Source of the DNA: an uncultured Verrucomicrobiota bacterium
GTDB taxonomy: Bacteria > Verrucomicrobiota > Kiritimatiellia > CAIVKH01
Reading direction: 5' to 3'
Length of the DNA stretch: 49,338 nt
NCBI GenBank assembly: GCA_937873455.1
Contig: CALMYG010000121.1
Location: 1 to 49,338 of the forward strand
The position numbers and the translations under genes were made by a program. The notes under the pieces were generated by a model. That model saw only the letters and a program-made list of their open reading frames with translations, did not search any database and was not told the DNA's origin. This document shows, piece after piece, positions 25,026 through 32,837 of the stretch (positions are counted from its first letter, which is position 1; each line of letters begins with the position of its first letter).

Positions 25026-25883
25026 ATGCGGGGCGGTTCCATGAAAGATCAGGCCATGAAACAACCGATCATGATTCGGGTGGCCGGTCCGGAAAAAGGC
25101 TTGCCGTTGATCACTTTGCTGGCCCGCAAGATGTCAATATCCCGCAACGAGGCCAAGCGTTTGATTGATTCCCGCAGGGTTTTCGTCAATCAACAACGCG
25201 TGTGGATGGCCCGCCATGAAGTCGAGGGTGGCGACCGGATCGAGGTCCATGGAACCCAAGACCGGGAAACGGAAGCCCCTTGCCCGATTTTGTGGCAGGA
25301 CGACTATTTTTTAATTATCGACAAGCCGGCCGGTTGGCTGGCCAACGGACCCGGGAGTATTGAGGAACGGGTCAGCCGGGAAACCGGCAAACCGGTTCAT
25401 GCCGTTCACCGTCTTGATCGCGACACCTCCGGCTGCATGTTACTTGCCTGGCGCAAGTCGGATGGCGAAAAAATGATCCCGGTGTTCCAACGGCGCGAGG
25501 TGCAGAAAATCTACGAAGGTCTGGTTGTTGGCAAGGCAACCGCGGGCCTGGAAGTCATCGACCGGGATGTACAAGGCGAATCCGCCCTTACGCTGGTCAA
25601 GACGTTGCGGAAAAACGGTCAGTTTTCACGGATGGAATTCACCCTGATTACCGGACGAACCCACCAAATACGACGGCATTTGCATGCCGTTGGGCTCCAT
25701 TTGGCCGGGGAAAAGAACTACGGCGCCACCACGGTCGAGCATCCCGCGCTCCGCACCATGCCCCGGCATATGCTCCATGCGAAAACGTTGGGCTTTCCCC
25801 ATCCGTTTACCGAAAAAACCGTTCAGATTCGGGCCCCGCTACCCGCGGACTACCGGCGGGCCGCGCACGATTTGGGCGTTTAA
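25026..25883 (+). CDS. RluA-family 23S rRNA/tRNA pseudouridine synthase
   Basis: A 285-aa protein with an N-terminal S4 RNA-binding domain (ARKMSISRNEAKRLIDSRRVFVN) and the RluA catalytic domain. The catalytic Asp lies in AVHRLDRDTSG (about 122-132). GRTHQIRRHLHAVG and AGEKNYGA follow, and the later HMLHAKTLGFPHP is also typical. RluA, RluC and RluD cannot be told apart by eye. The start is uncertain: ATG at 25026, at 25041 (after GGGGCGG) or at 25062 are all possible. The gene is divergent from greA and ends 4 bases before the convergent infA stop. Confidence 0.9.
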   Translation: MRGGSMKDQAMKQPIMIRVAGPEKGLPLITLLARKMSISRNEAKRLIDSRRVFVNQQRVWMARHEVEGGDRIEVHGTQDRETEAPCPILWQDDYFLIIDKPAGWLANGPGSIEERVSRETGKPVHAVHRLDRDTSGCMLLAWRKSDGEKMIPVFQRREVQKIYEGLVVGKATAGLEVIDRDVQGESALTLVKTLRKNGQFSRMEFTLITGRTHQIRRHLHAVGLHLAGEKNYGATTVEHPALRTMPRHMLHAKTLGFPHPFTEKTVQIRAPLPADYRRAAHDLGV

Positions 25884-25887
25884 ACGA

Positions 25888-26115
25888 TTACGCCTTGTGG
25901 CGGTACGTGATGCGACCTTTGGTCAGGTCGTAAGGCGACATTTCCACTTTCACTTTATCGCCGGTGGTAATCTTGATAAAATGCTTCCTCATTTTGCCGG
26001 AAATGTGAGCAAGAATTTCATGGCCGCTGTCCAGTTTGACGCGGTACATGGTTGCGGGCAGCACTTTAACCACCGTGCCGTCCAATTCCAAAATATCTTC
26101 CTTGCCTCCAGCCAT
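25888..26115 (-). CDS. infA: translation initiation factor IF-1
   Basis: A 75-aa OB-fold protein that binds the ribosomal A site during initiation. [40 protein letters not shown] and the ending [12 protein letters not shown] match IF-1 along its whole length. I chose the ATG at 26115 because GGAG is 7 bases upstream and the length is then normal for IF-1 (about 72). The frame is open 63 bases further upstream, but that part runs through the promoter. It is convergent with the pseudouridine synthase gene with a 4-base gap and no room for a separate terminator. Confidence 0.97.
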   Translation of the reverse strand: MAGGKEDILELDGTVVKVLPATMYRVKLDSGHEILAHISGKMRKHFIKITTGDKVKVEMSPYDLTKGRITYRHKA

Positions 26116-26149
26116 ACCATTCTCCAGTCCATTATTAAAAAACCGCGTT

Positions 26150-26178
26150 ACGATAGTGTTTTTGCCGGAACAAGGCAA
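26150..26178 (-). promoter_or_regulatory. candidate promoter of infA
   Basis: On the minus strand TTGCCT (26178-26173) and TATCGT (26155-26150) are 17 bases apart, about 35 bases before the infA ATG. Each hexamer matches four of six consensus bases. Confidence 0.45.
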
Positions 26179-26290
26179 GTCCCGCCTTTGGAATTCCGAC
26201 GTATGATTGGAGCGGATGCAATCAGGGCGTATTCGCTGTTCGTGATGCGGAAGATTGCCGGACGCACCCGGTTATGCTACAGGTGTTGGC

Positions 26291-26863
26291 ATGTCGGTAA
26301 AAGACTTCAATTTAAACCGCCCCATTCACCTGGCCCGGCGGGATGCCTATTTCGAACGTGCCGTCGAGCTGCTCTACATGCCGATGCAGGAGATGGATAC
26401 CAATGAGCGGTTGACCCATGTGGACAAGGTACTCTCACTCCTGAAAACCGCGCAATTTCATGCCTTTTTCACCACGAAGTCCCCCCGGGCCACCCAACAC
26501 GAACACGATTTGCTGCATTTCATGCAATTGATTTCCCACAACGTGCAATCGGCGTATTCCATGATGCAACACCAATCGCACCTGGAGGGGGAAGAAGGAT
26601 TTCTATGCCAATTCCTGGATGCCCGGCCGGACGAATGCGTGTTGCCGGCCATGCATTACCGGCGTCGGGCCGATGATATTTTCCATGGGTTGTGGCATTT
26701 GCTTCGCCTTGGACACAAACCCTACCGCAACCTTCAACAGACCAATGTTCAATCCCTTTCACCACCCGAGCAGGAACGCTACCGAAAAGCCTACCGCAGC
26801 TTCCGGGAAGAGATCATGTTGAAGTTTCCCAGCCCGCGCGCCACGGCGGCCAAGGTTTCGTAG
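26291..26863 (+). CDS. hypothetical 190-aa helical protein
   Basis: I do not recognise this family. From the ATG at 26291 (AGGTG five bases upstream) the product is soluble, with no signal peptide or membrane segment. It is rich in His, Met and Gln. A His/Gln-rich helical centre (HEHDLLHFMQLISHNVQSAYSMMQ, in two adjoining helices) and later HYRRRADDIFHGLWHLLRLGH carry several His residues at helix spacing. These could bind metal, but no known motif is complete. The gene ends in a rho-independent terminator that reaches into the end of mutL. Codon use matches its neighbours, so it looks resident. Confidence 0.75.
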   Translation: MSVKDFNLNRPIHLARRDAYFERAVELLYMPMQEMDTNERLTHVDKVLSLLKTAQFHAFFTTKSPRATQHEHDLLHFMQLISHNVQSAYSMMQHQSHLEGEEGFLCQFLDARPDECVLPAMHYRRRADDIFHGLWHLLRLGHKPYRNLQQTNVQSLSPPEQERYRKAYRSFREEIMLKFPSPRATAAKVS

Positions 26864-26864
26864 C

Positions 26865-26893
26865 GATTCGGCTCAGTCCCGGCCGAATTTTTT
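26865..26893 (+). terminator. rho-independent terminator overlapping the mutL 3' end
   Basis: Arms GATTCGGC (26865-26872) and GCCGAATT (26882-26889) form an 8-bp stem (one G-T pair) with a 9-base loop, and a run of six T follows at 26888-26893. It terminates the plus-strand hypothetical gene. On the minus strand the same bases encode the last residues of MutL (KKKFGRD). Confidence 0.6.
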
Positions 26894-28657
26894 CTTCAAT
26901 TCCTGAATGCTGGTGAAGATCAGGGTCGCCCTACCCCGCGGGCTGGTATAGGGCAACTCGGTTCCGGCCAGGTCGTTAATCAACGTTTCGAGGTCCTCCC
27001 GGCTCAATTGCATGGTGGTCCGCACCGACAACCGGGTCGCCGCTTGCAGAATATGTTCTCGCAAGACCGCCTCACCGCCGAGGGTTCGGCCCGAGGCCTC
27101 CAGATCAGCAGCGACATCGTTCAACACTTCGGCGGCGGATAACGGACCCAACAAGGCCGGAAGGTGATCCACCAAAAAGGTGTCGCCGCCAAATTCAGAC
27201 AATCCGAACCCCAGATCGCGCAGCAGGGAGATATGACGCCGGATGATACCGGCCCGCGCCGGTGGTAAGTTGACGGTCTCCGGGGGAAGCAGGCCTTGCC
27301 GGTCGATCGACCGGCGGAGCGCCGCGTTCATCATCCGATCATACAGCACGCGCTCGTGCGCAGCTTGGGGATCCATCAAGATCATGCCTTCATCGGTTTC
27401 CAGCACCACAAAATAATTGGCGATTTGACCGAGAATGCGACACCATTGCCAGGGAGCGCGGGTATCCTGCGCCACCGTGGACGGTTGGTGTTCATGATCC
27501 GTATCCGTCGCCGAACCCGCCGCCGGGGTATCCGTCTTTTTGGGATAGGAAAAAGCAGGCAAGACCGGAAGATCCGGCACACGCAAGAACTCTTTTACCG
27601 GTAAAGGCCCCCGATCGGCGGCATGATCCGGTGCTGAAAGGTTATCCGGTGTTTCCACGGGTTTACCTGTCAACACCACGCGAAGCGCGGAGACCACGGC
27701 ATCCCGCAGTCGCGTGGCGTGGCGAAACCGCACCTCTTTTTTAGTCGGATGCACGTTGACGTCAACCTCGTCCGCCGGTAAATCAACAAATAAAAACAGT
27801 ACCGGATGCCGGCCACGGGGAAGATGTGGCTGGTAGGCTTCGCCAATGGCAAAACCCAGCACCGGAGCGGATGCCGGTCGGCCATTGATGAAGATATACT
27901 GCTCTTGCCGGTCGGCTCGGTTTAGTCGCGGACCGCTGATCAATCCGCGCAAGCCCCACGAACCATCCGTCCAATCCACGGGCAACAAATCACGCAAAAA
28001 TTCCGGGCCATACAACTGACGGATACGGTCATCCAACCGGCTATCCCCGTCCAACCGGTAAATTTCTCGCTCATCGACGACCAAGCGGAGGGCGACATCC
28101 GGACGGCCCAGGGCATACAGCATAAAAACCTGTCGGACATGATTGAGTTCCGTCGCGGGCGCCTTGAGAAATTTCCGGCGGGCGGGCACATTGAAAAACA
28201 GGTGGCGGATCTCAAAGCGTGTTCCCGGGGGACAGCCGGCTTCGCTGACATCTTCCATCCGGCCGCCGTTTACCCGGATGGTTGTTCCAGTTAAATCCTG
28301 ATGGCGGCGGGTTAGCAGCGTAAACCGGGAAACCGAAGCAATGGCGGCAAGCGCCTCACCGCGAAACCCCAGCGTTTCCACCCGTTCGATATCATCCACC
28401 TGACGGATTTTACTGGTGGCATGACGCTCCAGGGAAAGTAACGCATTGTCGCGATCCATGCCGCATCCATCATCGGAGATGGCGATGAGTTTCAAGCCGC
28501 CATCGACAATCTCAACGTCAATGGATGTCGCCCCGGCATCCAAGGCGTTTTCCATCAGTTCCTTCACCACCGAGGCGGGACGGTCGACTACTTCGCCGGC
28601 GGCGATTTTATTGATGATGTGGTCCGGAAGGACCTGAATGACCGGATCAGGCGACAT
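26873..28657 (-). CDS. mutL: DNA mismatch repair protein MutL with degenerate endonuclease site
   Basis: A 594-aa MutL. The GHKL ATPase has KIAAGEVVDRPASVVKELMENALDAGA, DDGCGM and ERHATSKI, then the GFRGEAL motif and FFNVPARRKFLK. The C-terminal dimerisation domain begins at about 410. The endonuclease motif DQHA(x)2E(x)4E of nicking MutLs is here D429-P-Q-A-AHERVLYD, so the His is missing. The zinc motifs ACxxA(V/I)KA and CPHGRP read AATRLSVRT and S572-PRGRA, with no Cys or His. The protein is probably an ATP-driven matchmaker without nicking activity. No Shine-Dalgarno sequence is evident. It may be co-transcribed with the ExbBD operon upstream. Confidence 0.95.
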   Translation of the reverse strand: MSPDPVIQVLPDHIINKIAAGEVVDRPASVVKELMENALDAGATSIDVEIVDGGLKLIAISDDGCGMDRDNALLSLERHATSKIRQVDDIERVETLGFRGEALAAIASVSRFTLLTRRHQDLTGTTIRVNGGRMEDVSEAGCPPGTRFEIRHLFFNVPARRKFLKAPATELNHVRQVFMLYALGRPDVALRLVVDEREIYRLDGDSRLDDRIRQLYGPEFLRDLLPVDWTDGSWGLRGLISGPRLNRADRQEQYIFINGRPASAPVLGFAIGEAYQPHLPRGRHPVLFLFVDLPADEVDVNVHPTKKEVRFRHATRLRDAVVSALRVVLTGKPVETPDNLSAPDHAADRGPLPVKEFLRVPDLPVLPAFSYPKKTDTPAAGSATDTDHEHQPSTVAQDTRAPWQWCRILGQIANYFVVLETDEGMILMDPQAAHERVLYDRMMNAALRRSIDRQGLLPPETVNLPPARAGIIRRHISLLRDLGFGLSEFGGDTFLVDHLPALLGPLSAAEVLNDVAADLEASGRTLGGEAVLREHILQAATRLSVRTTMQLSREDLETLINDLAGTELPYTSPRGRATLIFTSIQELKKKFGRD

Positions 28658-28735
28658 AGGGGAAGAGTAACCGCCAACCCGCGAACGCGCAACCTTCCCG
28701 GTCGTTTTTCAACCAAGCGCGCGGGGGGTAAAACA

Positions 28736-30283
28736 TCAAATGATTTCGATCACTACGTCCCGCGTTTTGGGGGCTTCTTCCTCTTTGATTTCAATCTGCT
28801 GGTAGGTGGGCAGAAAGCGGTAGTACACGGTCAGGGTCAGGGTGGACATGGCCGTGCTGAATGCCGGACCAAAGAAATGTTCATAGCCGAAGGGAATACT
28901 TGCCCCGGACTTGGCCGGTGAGCTCCAGCTACCGTCTTCGTTTTGATTCCGGGTATAGGCCCGGGCAAAGGCCTCATTCCAAGTAGTCCACTGCTGGCCG
29001 CCCTGATGAAACTTCGCCTGGGTGATGTAATACCAAACGCTCATCGGCCAGGACGGCGGGCTGTTCCAGTCGATGGAGGCGTCGCGCAGTGCCTGTTGAC
29101 CCTTGCGGGCTTCCGGGCTATTGGCATGACCGAGCAGTTGCAAACAAAGTACCGCTACGGCAGTATTTCCATGGTCGCGTCGGCTGCCCGGCCCGGTTTG
29201 AATGTAGAAAAATTGACCGTCCTCAACCTGACGGGTTTTCAGGCGGGCAATCGCCCGTTCCATGGCATCCTTCAAGCCGGGATTGGAGGCGCCGGCCATT
29301 TGTGCGGCTTTCAATGCCTGCATTTGCCAACCGGAAACGGAATTGTTGACCAAATTCCCCTTCTCATAGCGGTAAAACCACATACCGCCGGTCTGCTGAC
29401 CCTTCATAATAACGTCGACCGCTTTTTCCATGGCCGGTTTCAAACTGGGAATACGGGTTAAGGCATAGGCTTCGCTGATGGCATAGGTGGCGATGGCTTG
29501 TCCGTAGGTCCCCGCCTTGTAGGGGGCATTTTCCGGATCATCGGTGTCGATGAAGTGACCGGATTCGGTCTGGCGGCTGATCAGATACCGGATGGCCTTT
29601 TCAACCACCGGACCGTAGCGCTCGGAGGAGGTGGTTTCGCCATGGGCGAGGAACGCGAGCAGACACAAACCGGTGATTCCCACCCGCATCCGCATGCCTT
29701 GTTCTCCCCCGGTATCCGCCCGCCAGGAACCGTCCTGTTCCTGGTTGTTTTTCATCCACTCCAAGGCCCGTATGACCGCGCGTTCGGTTTCCTGTCCCCA
29801 ACGGCCGGCGGCGCCCAGCATGCGGGAGCGTCCAGCCCCGGAACGGCCCTCGTAGAGACCGCGCATGACCAACGGGCTTTTGGCATCGCTGAGCACGTTG
29901 AGATCGGCCAGGTCCATGCTCATGTCATCCGCGGTGGAAACGTCGGCCGATACATCGGGCGGAGCATCCATCAAGGCATCCTGGGGATTCATCAGGTCGG
30001 TCATGTCCTGTAAATCCTGCAATTCCTGAAGTTCGCGTTCAAATTCCTCGAGATCGATCGCGTCCGGCTCCATGATTTGCACTTGAATGGAGGCGGTTCT
30101 ATCCTCGGTTACCATGCCGAGAAAGCGAACGGCCAAGGCGATCAGAATAATATGCAGGATAATGGACCCGAATGGACCCAGCATGTGCTCAAGAATCCGC
30201 TTGCGCAGGTAGCGCTTCTTGATCACCTCGGTATCGACCGGCGGGAGCGATTCCGGATCGTGCTGTTGGTTAGGTTCCGTCAT
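28736..30283 (-). CDS. TonB-position membrane protein with prenyltransferase/squalene-oxidase-type alpha/alpha-toroid
   Basis: A 515-aa protein. The start ATG (30283) has AAGGG 8 bases upstream. It has a short basic cytoplasmic part, one transmembrane helix (about 37-56), and a long acidic periplasmic stalk (about 60-150, rich in Asp/Glu/Met). A toroid of QxxDGSW-type repeats follows (about 165-480): NNQEQDGSWRAD, SRQTESGHFIDTD, KGQQTGGMWFY, TRQVEDGQFFY and TRNQNEDGSWSSP. The repeats match the prenyltransferase/squalene oxidase repeat, but the terpene-cyclase acid motif is not seen. N-terminal topology and position after ExbB-ExbD-ExbD are those of TonB, so it may be the moving partner of that motor. 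Confidence 0.85.
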   Translation of the reverse strand: MTEPNQQHDPESLPPVDTEVIKKRYLRKRILEHMLGPFGSIILHIILIALAVRFLGMVTEDRTASIQVQIMEPDAIDLEEFERELQELQDLQDMTDLMNPQDALMDAPPDVSADVSTADDMSMDLADLNVLSDAKSPLVMRGLYEGRSGAGRSRMLGAAGRWGQETERAVIRALEWMKNNQEQDGSWRADTGGEQGMRMRVGITGLCLLAFLAHGETTSSERYGPVVEKAIRYLISRQTESGHFIDTDDPENAPYKAGTYGQAIATYAISEAYALTRIPSLKPAMEKAVDVIMKGQQTGGMWFYRYEKGNLVNNSVSGWQMQALKAAQMAGASNPGLKDAMERAIARLKTRQVEDGQFFYIQTGPGSRRDHGNTAVAVLCLQLLGHANSPEARKGQQALRDASIDWNSPPSWPMSVWYYITQAKFHQGGQQWTTWNEAFARAYTRNQNEDGSWSSPAKSGASIPFGYEHFFGPAFSTAMSTLTLTVYYRFLPTYQQIEIKEEEAPKTRDVVIEII

Positions 30284-30297
30284 GGTGTTTCCCTTGT

Positions 30298-30714
30298 TCA
30301 ATTCGTGCTGATAACAGAAAGGTTTTGCAGGCCGTTTTTGGCGCAAAGGTCAAGGACCTGGACCAGCGCTTCGTGCTTGGAGTGCGCGGTGGCCATGATC
30401 ATGATGGTTTGCTTGGTGTCGATCGCGGCCAACCGGGCCAAGAGGGTTTCCATTTCGCGAAGCCCCACCGCGCGGTCGTTGATCGTGAACCCATCTTGAA
30501 ATATCTGGATCCGGATCATTTTAGGCGGTGTCTGCAACTGTTCCTGCTTGGCTTCCGGCGAGGGCCGGAAAACATCAAGATGCGCAATGACATCCACCGG
30601 TTGAATGGTCACAATGAAGTAGACCAGCAACTGGAAGACCACGTCGATCATGGCCGTCATTTGCACGTCGCCGGATTCAACCGACCGGCGGATACGTCGT
30701 TTCTTTCTTGCCAT
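30298..30714 (-). CDS. ExbD/TolR family protein (second copy)
   Basis: A 138-aa protein with a basic cytoplasmic start (MARKKRRIRR) and one membrane helix preceded by TAMIDVVFQLLVYFIV. That stretch holds the essential Asp of ExbD/TolR, which carries protons. The periplasmic domain begins after about 45 and ends NLSVISTN. The start was chosen at 30714 because AAGG lies 8 bases upstream and a longer frame would overlap the preceding exbD. It differs from the first ExbD in a longer linker (RPSPEAKQEQLQTPPK). Together they suggest a heterodimeric ExbD pair inside one ExbB pentamer. Confidence 0.9.
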   Translation of the reverse strand: MARKKRRIRRSVESGDVQMTAMIDVVFQLLVYFIVTIQPVDVIAHLDVFRPSPEAKQEQLQTPPKMIRIQIFQDGFTINDRAVGLREMETLLARLAAIDTKQTIMIMATAHSKHEALVQVLDLCAKNGLQNLSVISTN

Positions 30715-30725
30715 CGGGAGCCTTT

Positions 30726-31139
30726 CTACTGGGCGACTTCCTTGATCGCGGCGAAGGATACCTTCCACAAACCAGCGTAAGCGGCGGCATCCATGACTTT
30801 GCGTACGTCTTCGTGGCGGGTACCGCCGGCGGCCCGGATAATCACCGGCGTTGTTTGCCCGTGATTGGCGACCACGTTGCGCAGGAGATTCCGCAATACG
30901 GTATCGCTCATGTAATTACGGGCGATTGATATCCGGCCACGGTCGTCAACTTCAATGACGACTTCCCGCGGGTCCTTGACTTCCACCGCCGGACCGTGAG
31001 GGGCCATGCTCAAGCGGATGCTTTCATCAATGGCCTGCCGTTCCAGCTCGACCGTGCAGACGAAGAAGATGATCAACTGGAAGACCACGTCGATCATCGG
31101 GGTCATGTTAACCCCACCTTCTTCACGAGGCTTTTTCAT
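30726..31139 (-). CDS. ExbD/TolR family protein (first copy)
   Basis: A 137-aa protein with the short cytoplasmic MKKPREEGGVNMTPM, then the membrane helix IDVVFQLIIFFVCTVEL with the proton-conducting Asp. A periplasmic ExbD domain follows with VVIEVDDRGRISI and PVIIRAAGGTRHEDVRKVMDAAAYAGL, the canonical helix-strand ending. It lies 25 bases after exbB and 11 bases before the second exbD, so all are one transcription unit. Function: couples proton flow to mechanical work on the periplasmic partner. Confidence 0.92.
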   Translation of the reverse strand: MKKPREEGGVNMTPMIDVVFQLIIFFVCTVELERQAIDESIRLSMAPHGPAVEVKDPREVVIEVDDRGRISIARNYMSDTVLRNLLRNVVANHGQTTPVIIRAAGGTRHEDVRKVMDAAAYAGLWKVSFAAIKEVAQ

Positions 31140-31164
31140 CGGATAATCCTTCCCAGCGTGCGTC

Positions 31165-31956
31165 CTACTCGTTGACGACTTCGACGTTGCGCAGGGCCTT
31201 GATCAGATCCATGGTCAAGGCTTCCATACCCAGGGTGATTTTGGTGGCGCGGTTGCGGAAATAATAAAAGAACGCCAGCGCGGGTACCGCGGCGAGCAAC
31301 CCGCCGGCGGTGGTGTACAGCGCCTGGGCGATGTTCAAGGCGAGCATAGCCTGCTGGGCTGCGCCGGCCGATTGCGTACCCAGGGTGGCGAAGGCGAAAA
31401 TCATTCCCTGCACCGTACCCAACAGCCCGAGCATGGGCGCGAGGTTTGCGACCACGTTCAGGTACGTGACCCGCTGGAGAAGTTTTTCACTTTCGAGGTC
31501 GGCGGAAACCCCGACGGCTTCCTGGATGGCCTCGAATCCTTCCTGCACGTTGCTGAAGCCGGATGTGAGAATGCTGGAAAGCGGCCCCGGCTCTTCTTCG
31601 CAATGCTTCATGGCTTTCATCAAATCCCCCTGCTCCATCGCTTCCCGCACTTTGGTTACGAAGGCATCCGGGACGATCTTTTTCTCCCGTATGGTGATGA
31701 AGGAGTCCACGATCAAGGCAAACCCGGCGACCGAGCACGCCCCGAGCGCGAGCCAGAGGATGATACCCATAAAACCGCTGTTGGTCACGATGCGACCAAA
31801 ACTCATGGCGTCCTGCTTGGCTTCCTGGGCCGCGGCCGTTGCGGCCTGTTCATCCAATTGAAGCGCACCTCCGCCTTCCTGGGCGAACGCCGGTTCCGCC
31901 ACCCCCATCCACCCCACTGCCAACATCAACGCCATTATCCAACGAACTTTATTCAT
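31165..31956 (-). CDS. exbB: MotA/TolQ/ExbB proton channel family protein with N-terminal extension
   Basis: A 263-aa protein with a signal-like N-terminus (about 1-25, ending PAFA) and a short periplasmic stretch rich in Ala/Gln. The three helices of ExbB/TolQ follow: GFMGIILWLALGACSVAGFALIVDSF, then VTYLNVVANLAPMLGLLGTVQGMIFAF, and ALYTTAGGLLAAVPALAFFYYF. The GLLGTVxGM motif and the conserved Thr in helix 3 are present. The cleavable N-terminal extension is common in the group of ExbB proteins coupled to TPR proteins rather than iron uptake. Stop and start distances to neighbours indicate one operon. Confidence 0.93.
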   Translation of the reverse strand: MNKVRWIMALMLAVGWMGVAEPAFAQEGGGALQLDEQAATAAAQEAKQDAMSFGRIVTNSGFMGIILWLALGACSVAGFALIVDSFITIREKKIVPDAFVTKVREAMEQGDLMKAMKHCEEEPGPLSSILTSGFSNVQEGFEAIQEAVGVSADLESEKLLQRVTYLNVVANLAPMLGLLGTVQGMIFAFATLGTQSAGAAQQAMLALNIAQALYTTAGGLLAAVPALAFFYYFRNRATKITLGMEALTMDLIKALRNVEVVNE

Positions 31957-31998
31957 AGTATGTTTTCTCCTGATTTACATCGATCCGTACGACATCGG

Positions 31999-32811
31999 TT
32001 ACAATTTGGAACGCGCCTCCTGGGCAAACGTGGATTGCGGAAAATTCTGAACCAGTCGCCGGTACATATCCTTGGCCCGGGGATCACGAAGACGATCCAG
32101 CGCTTGACCCGCCTTGAACAAGGCTTCCGGAACCACCGCGGCTTCTGATTCAAACAGGATGGCCGTACGGAGATAATCCATCGCCGCGGTTTCCACCTGC
32201 CCTTGGGCCAGGCGCACGTCGCCACGCATCACCTGCGCCTTGGCGGCATCCGCCCGGGAACCGGACTTGATCGCCTCTTCAAGCATCGGTGCAAGTTTTT
32301 CGTGCAGGCCGGCCGCCAGCAACGCACCCCGATACGTCCATTGCACGGTACCGTCGTCTTTAAGTTCAGGCGATTGGCGCAGCAGCCGTTCGTAGACATC
32401 CACGGCATCCTTGTGATTGCCACGTGATGTCTGAATTTGCCCGATGGCCATCAGCGCGTTGTTGTCCCAGTCAAGAAACCGGAAATCCGTGGCGATTTTT
32501 TCCAGCATGCCGATGGCTTCATCGTGTTTGCCTTGGCCGGCAAGGGCGCGGGCTTGATCGAAGGCCGGCGGTTTGGCGGCGATCGCTTTGGCATAGGTTC
32601 CCCGGGCGAACGTGCGTTGTCCGGCCGGCGTGGTGAGAATGATATCGCCGTTCCGCTGGGCGCGGATATCCGACCCTTCGATACGGTTACCATTGGGTAA
32701 AATCACGACCTGGGCAACCGCGGACGGTACGGGCAGCAACAAGCCGGCCACCAACAGCGCTCCGGCAAAGCGGCCGATGCTGCGGCAATATTTTTTTTCG
32801 TTATGGATCAT
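31999..32811 (-). CDS. exported small-barrel plus TPR protein of the ExbBD operon
   Basis: A 270-aa protein from the ATG at 32811, which has AAGGGG upstream. A further ATG at 32841 overlaps the preceding stop (ATGA) and would add ten residues. The signal peptide (about 1-33, ending SAVA) is followed by a small beta module (VVILPNGNRIEGSDIRAQRNGD, IILTTPAGQRTFARG) of Sm/SH3-like appearance. TPR or tol-pal-like repeats follow: FDQARALAGQGKHDEAIGML, ALMAIGQIQTSRGNHKDAVDVYERLL and ALFKAGQALDRLRDPRAKDMYRRLV with FPQSTFAQEA. The last is the YbgF/BamD-style TPR. It is likely a periplasmic adaptor. Confidence 0.83.
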   Translation of the reverse strand: MIHNEKKYCRSIGRFAGALLVAGLLLPVPSAVAQVVILPNGNRIEGSDIRAQRNGDIILTTPAGQRTFARGTYAKAIAAKPPAFDQARALAGQGKHDEAIGMLEKIATDFRFLDWDNNALMAIGQIQTSRGNHKDAVDVYERLLRQSPELKDDGTVQWTYRGALLAAGLHEKLAPMLEEAIKSGSRADAAKAQVMRGDVRLAQGQVETAAMDYLRTAILFESEAAVVPEALFKAGQALDRLRDPRAKDMYRRLVQNFPQSTFAQEARSKL

Positions 32812-32837
32812 GGGAATCCCCTTTCCTGCGATGCGCG

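Noticed and set aside
26116..26178. N-terminal extension of IF-1
   Set aside because: It would exceed family length and would overlap the promoter. GGAG precedes the ATG at 26115.
28736..30283. Terpene or squalene cyclase function for the toroid protein
   Set aside because: Only the QxxDGSW-type repeats are present; no DxDD-like acid motif is visible and the protein is membrane-anchored in an ExbBD operon.
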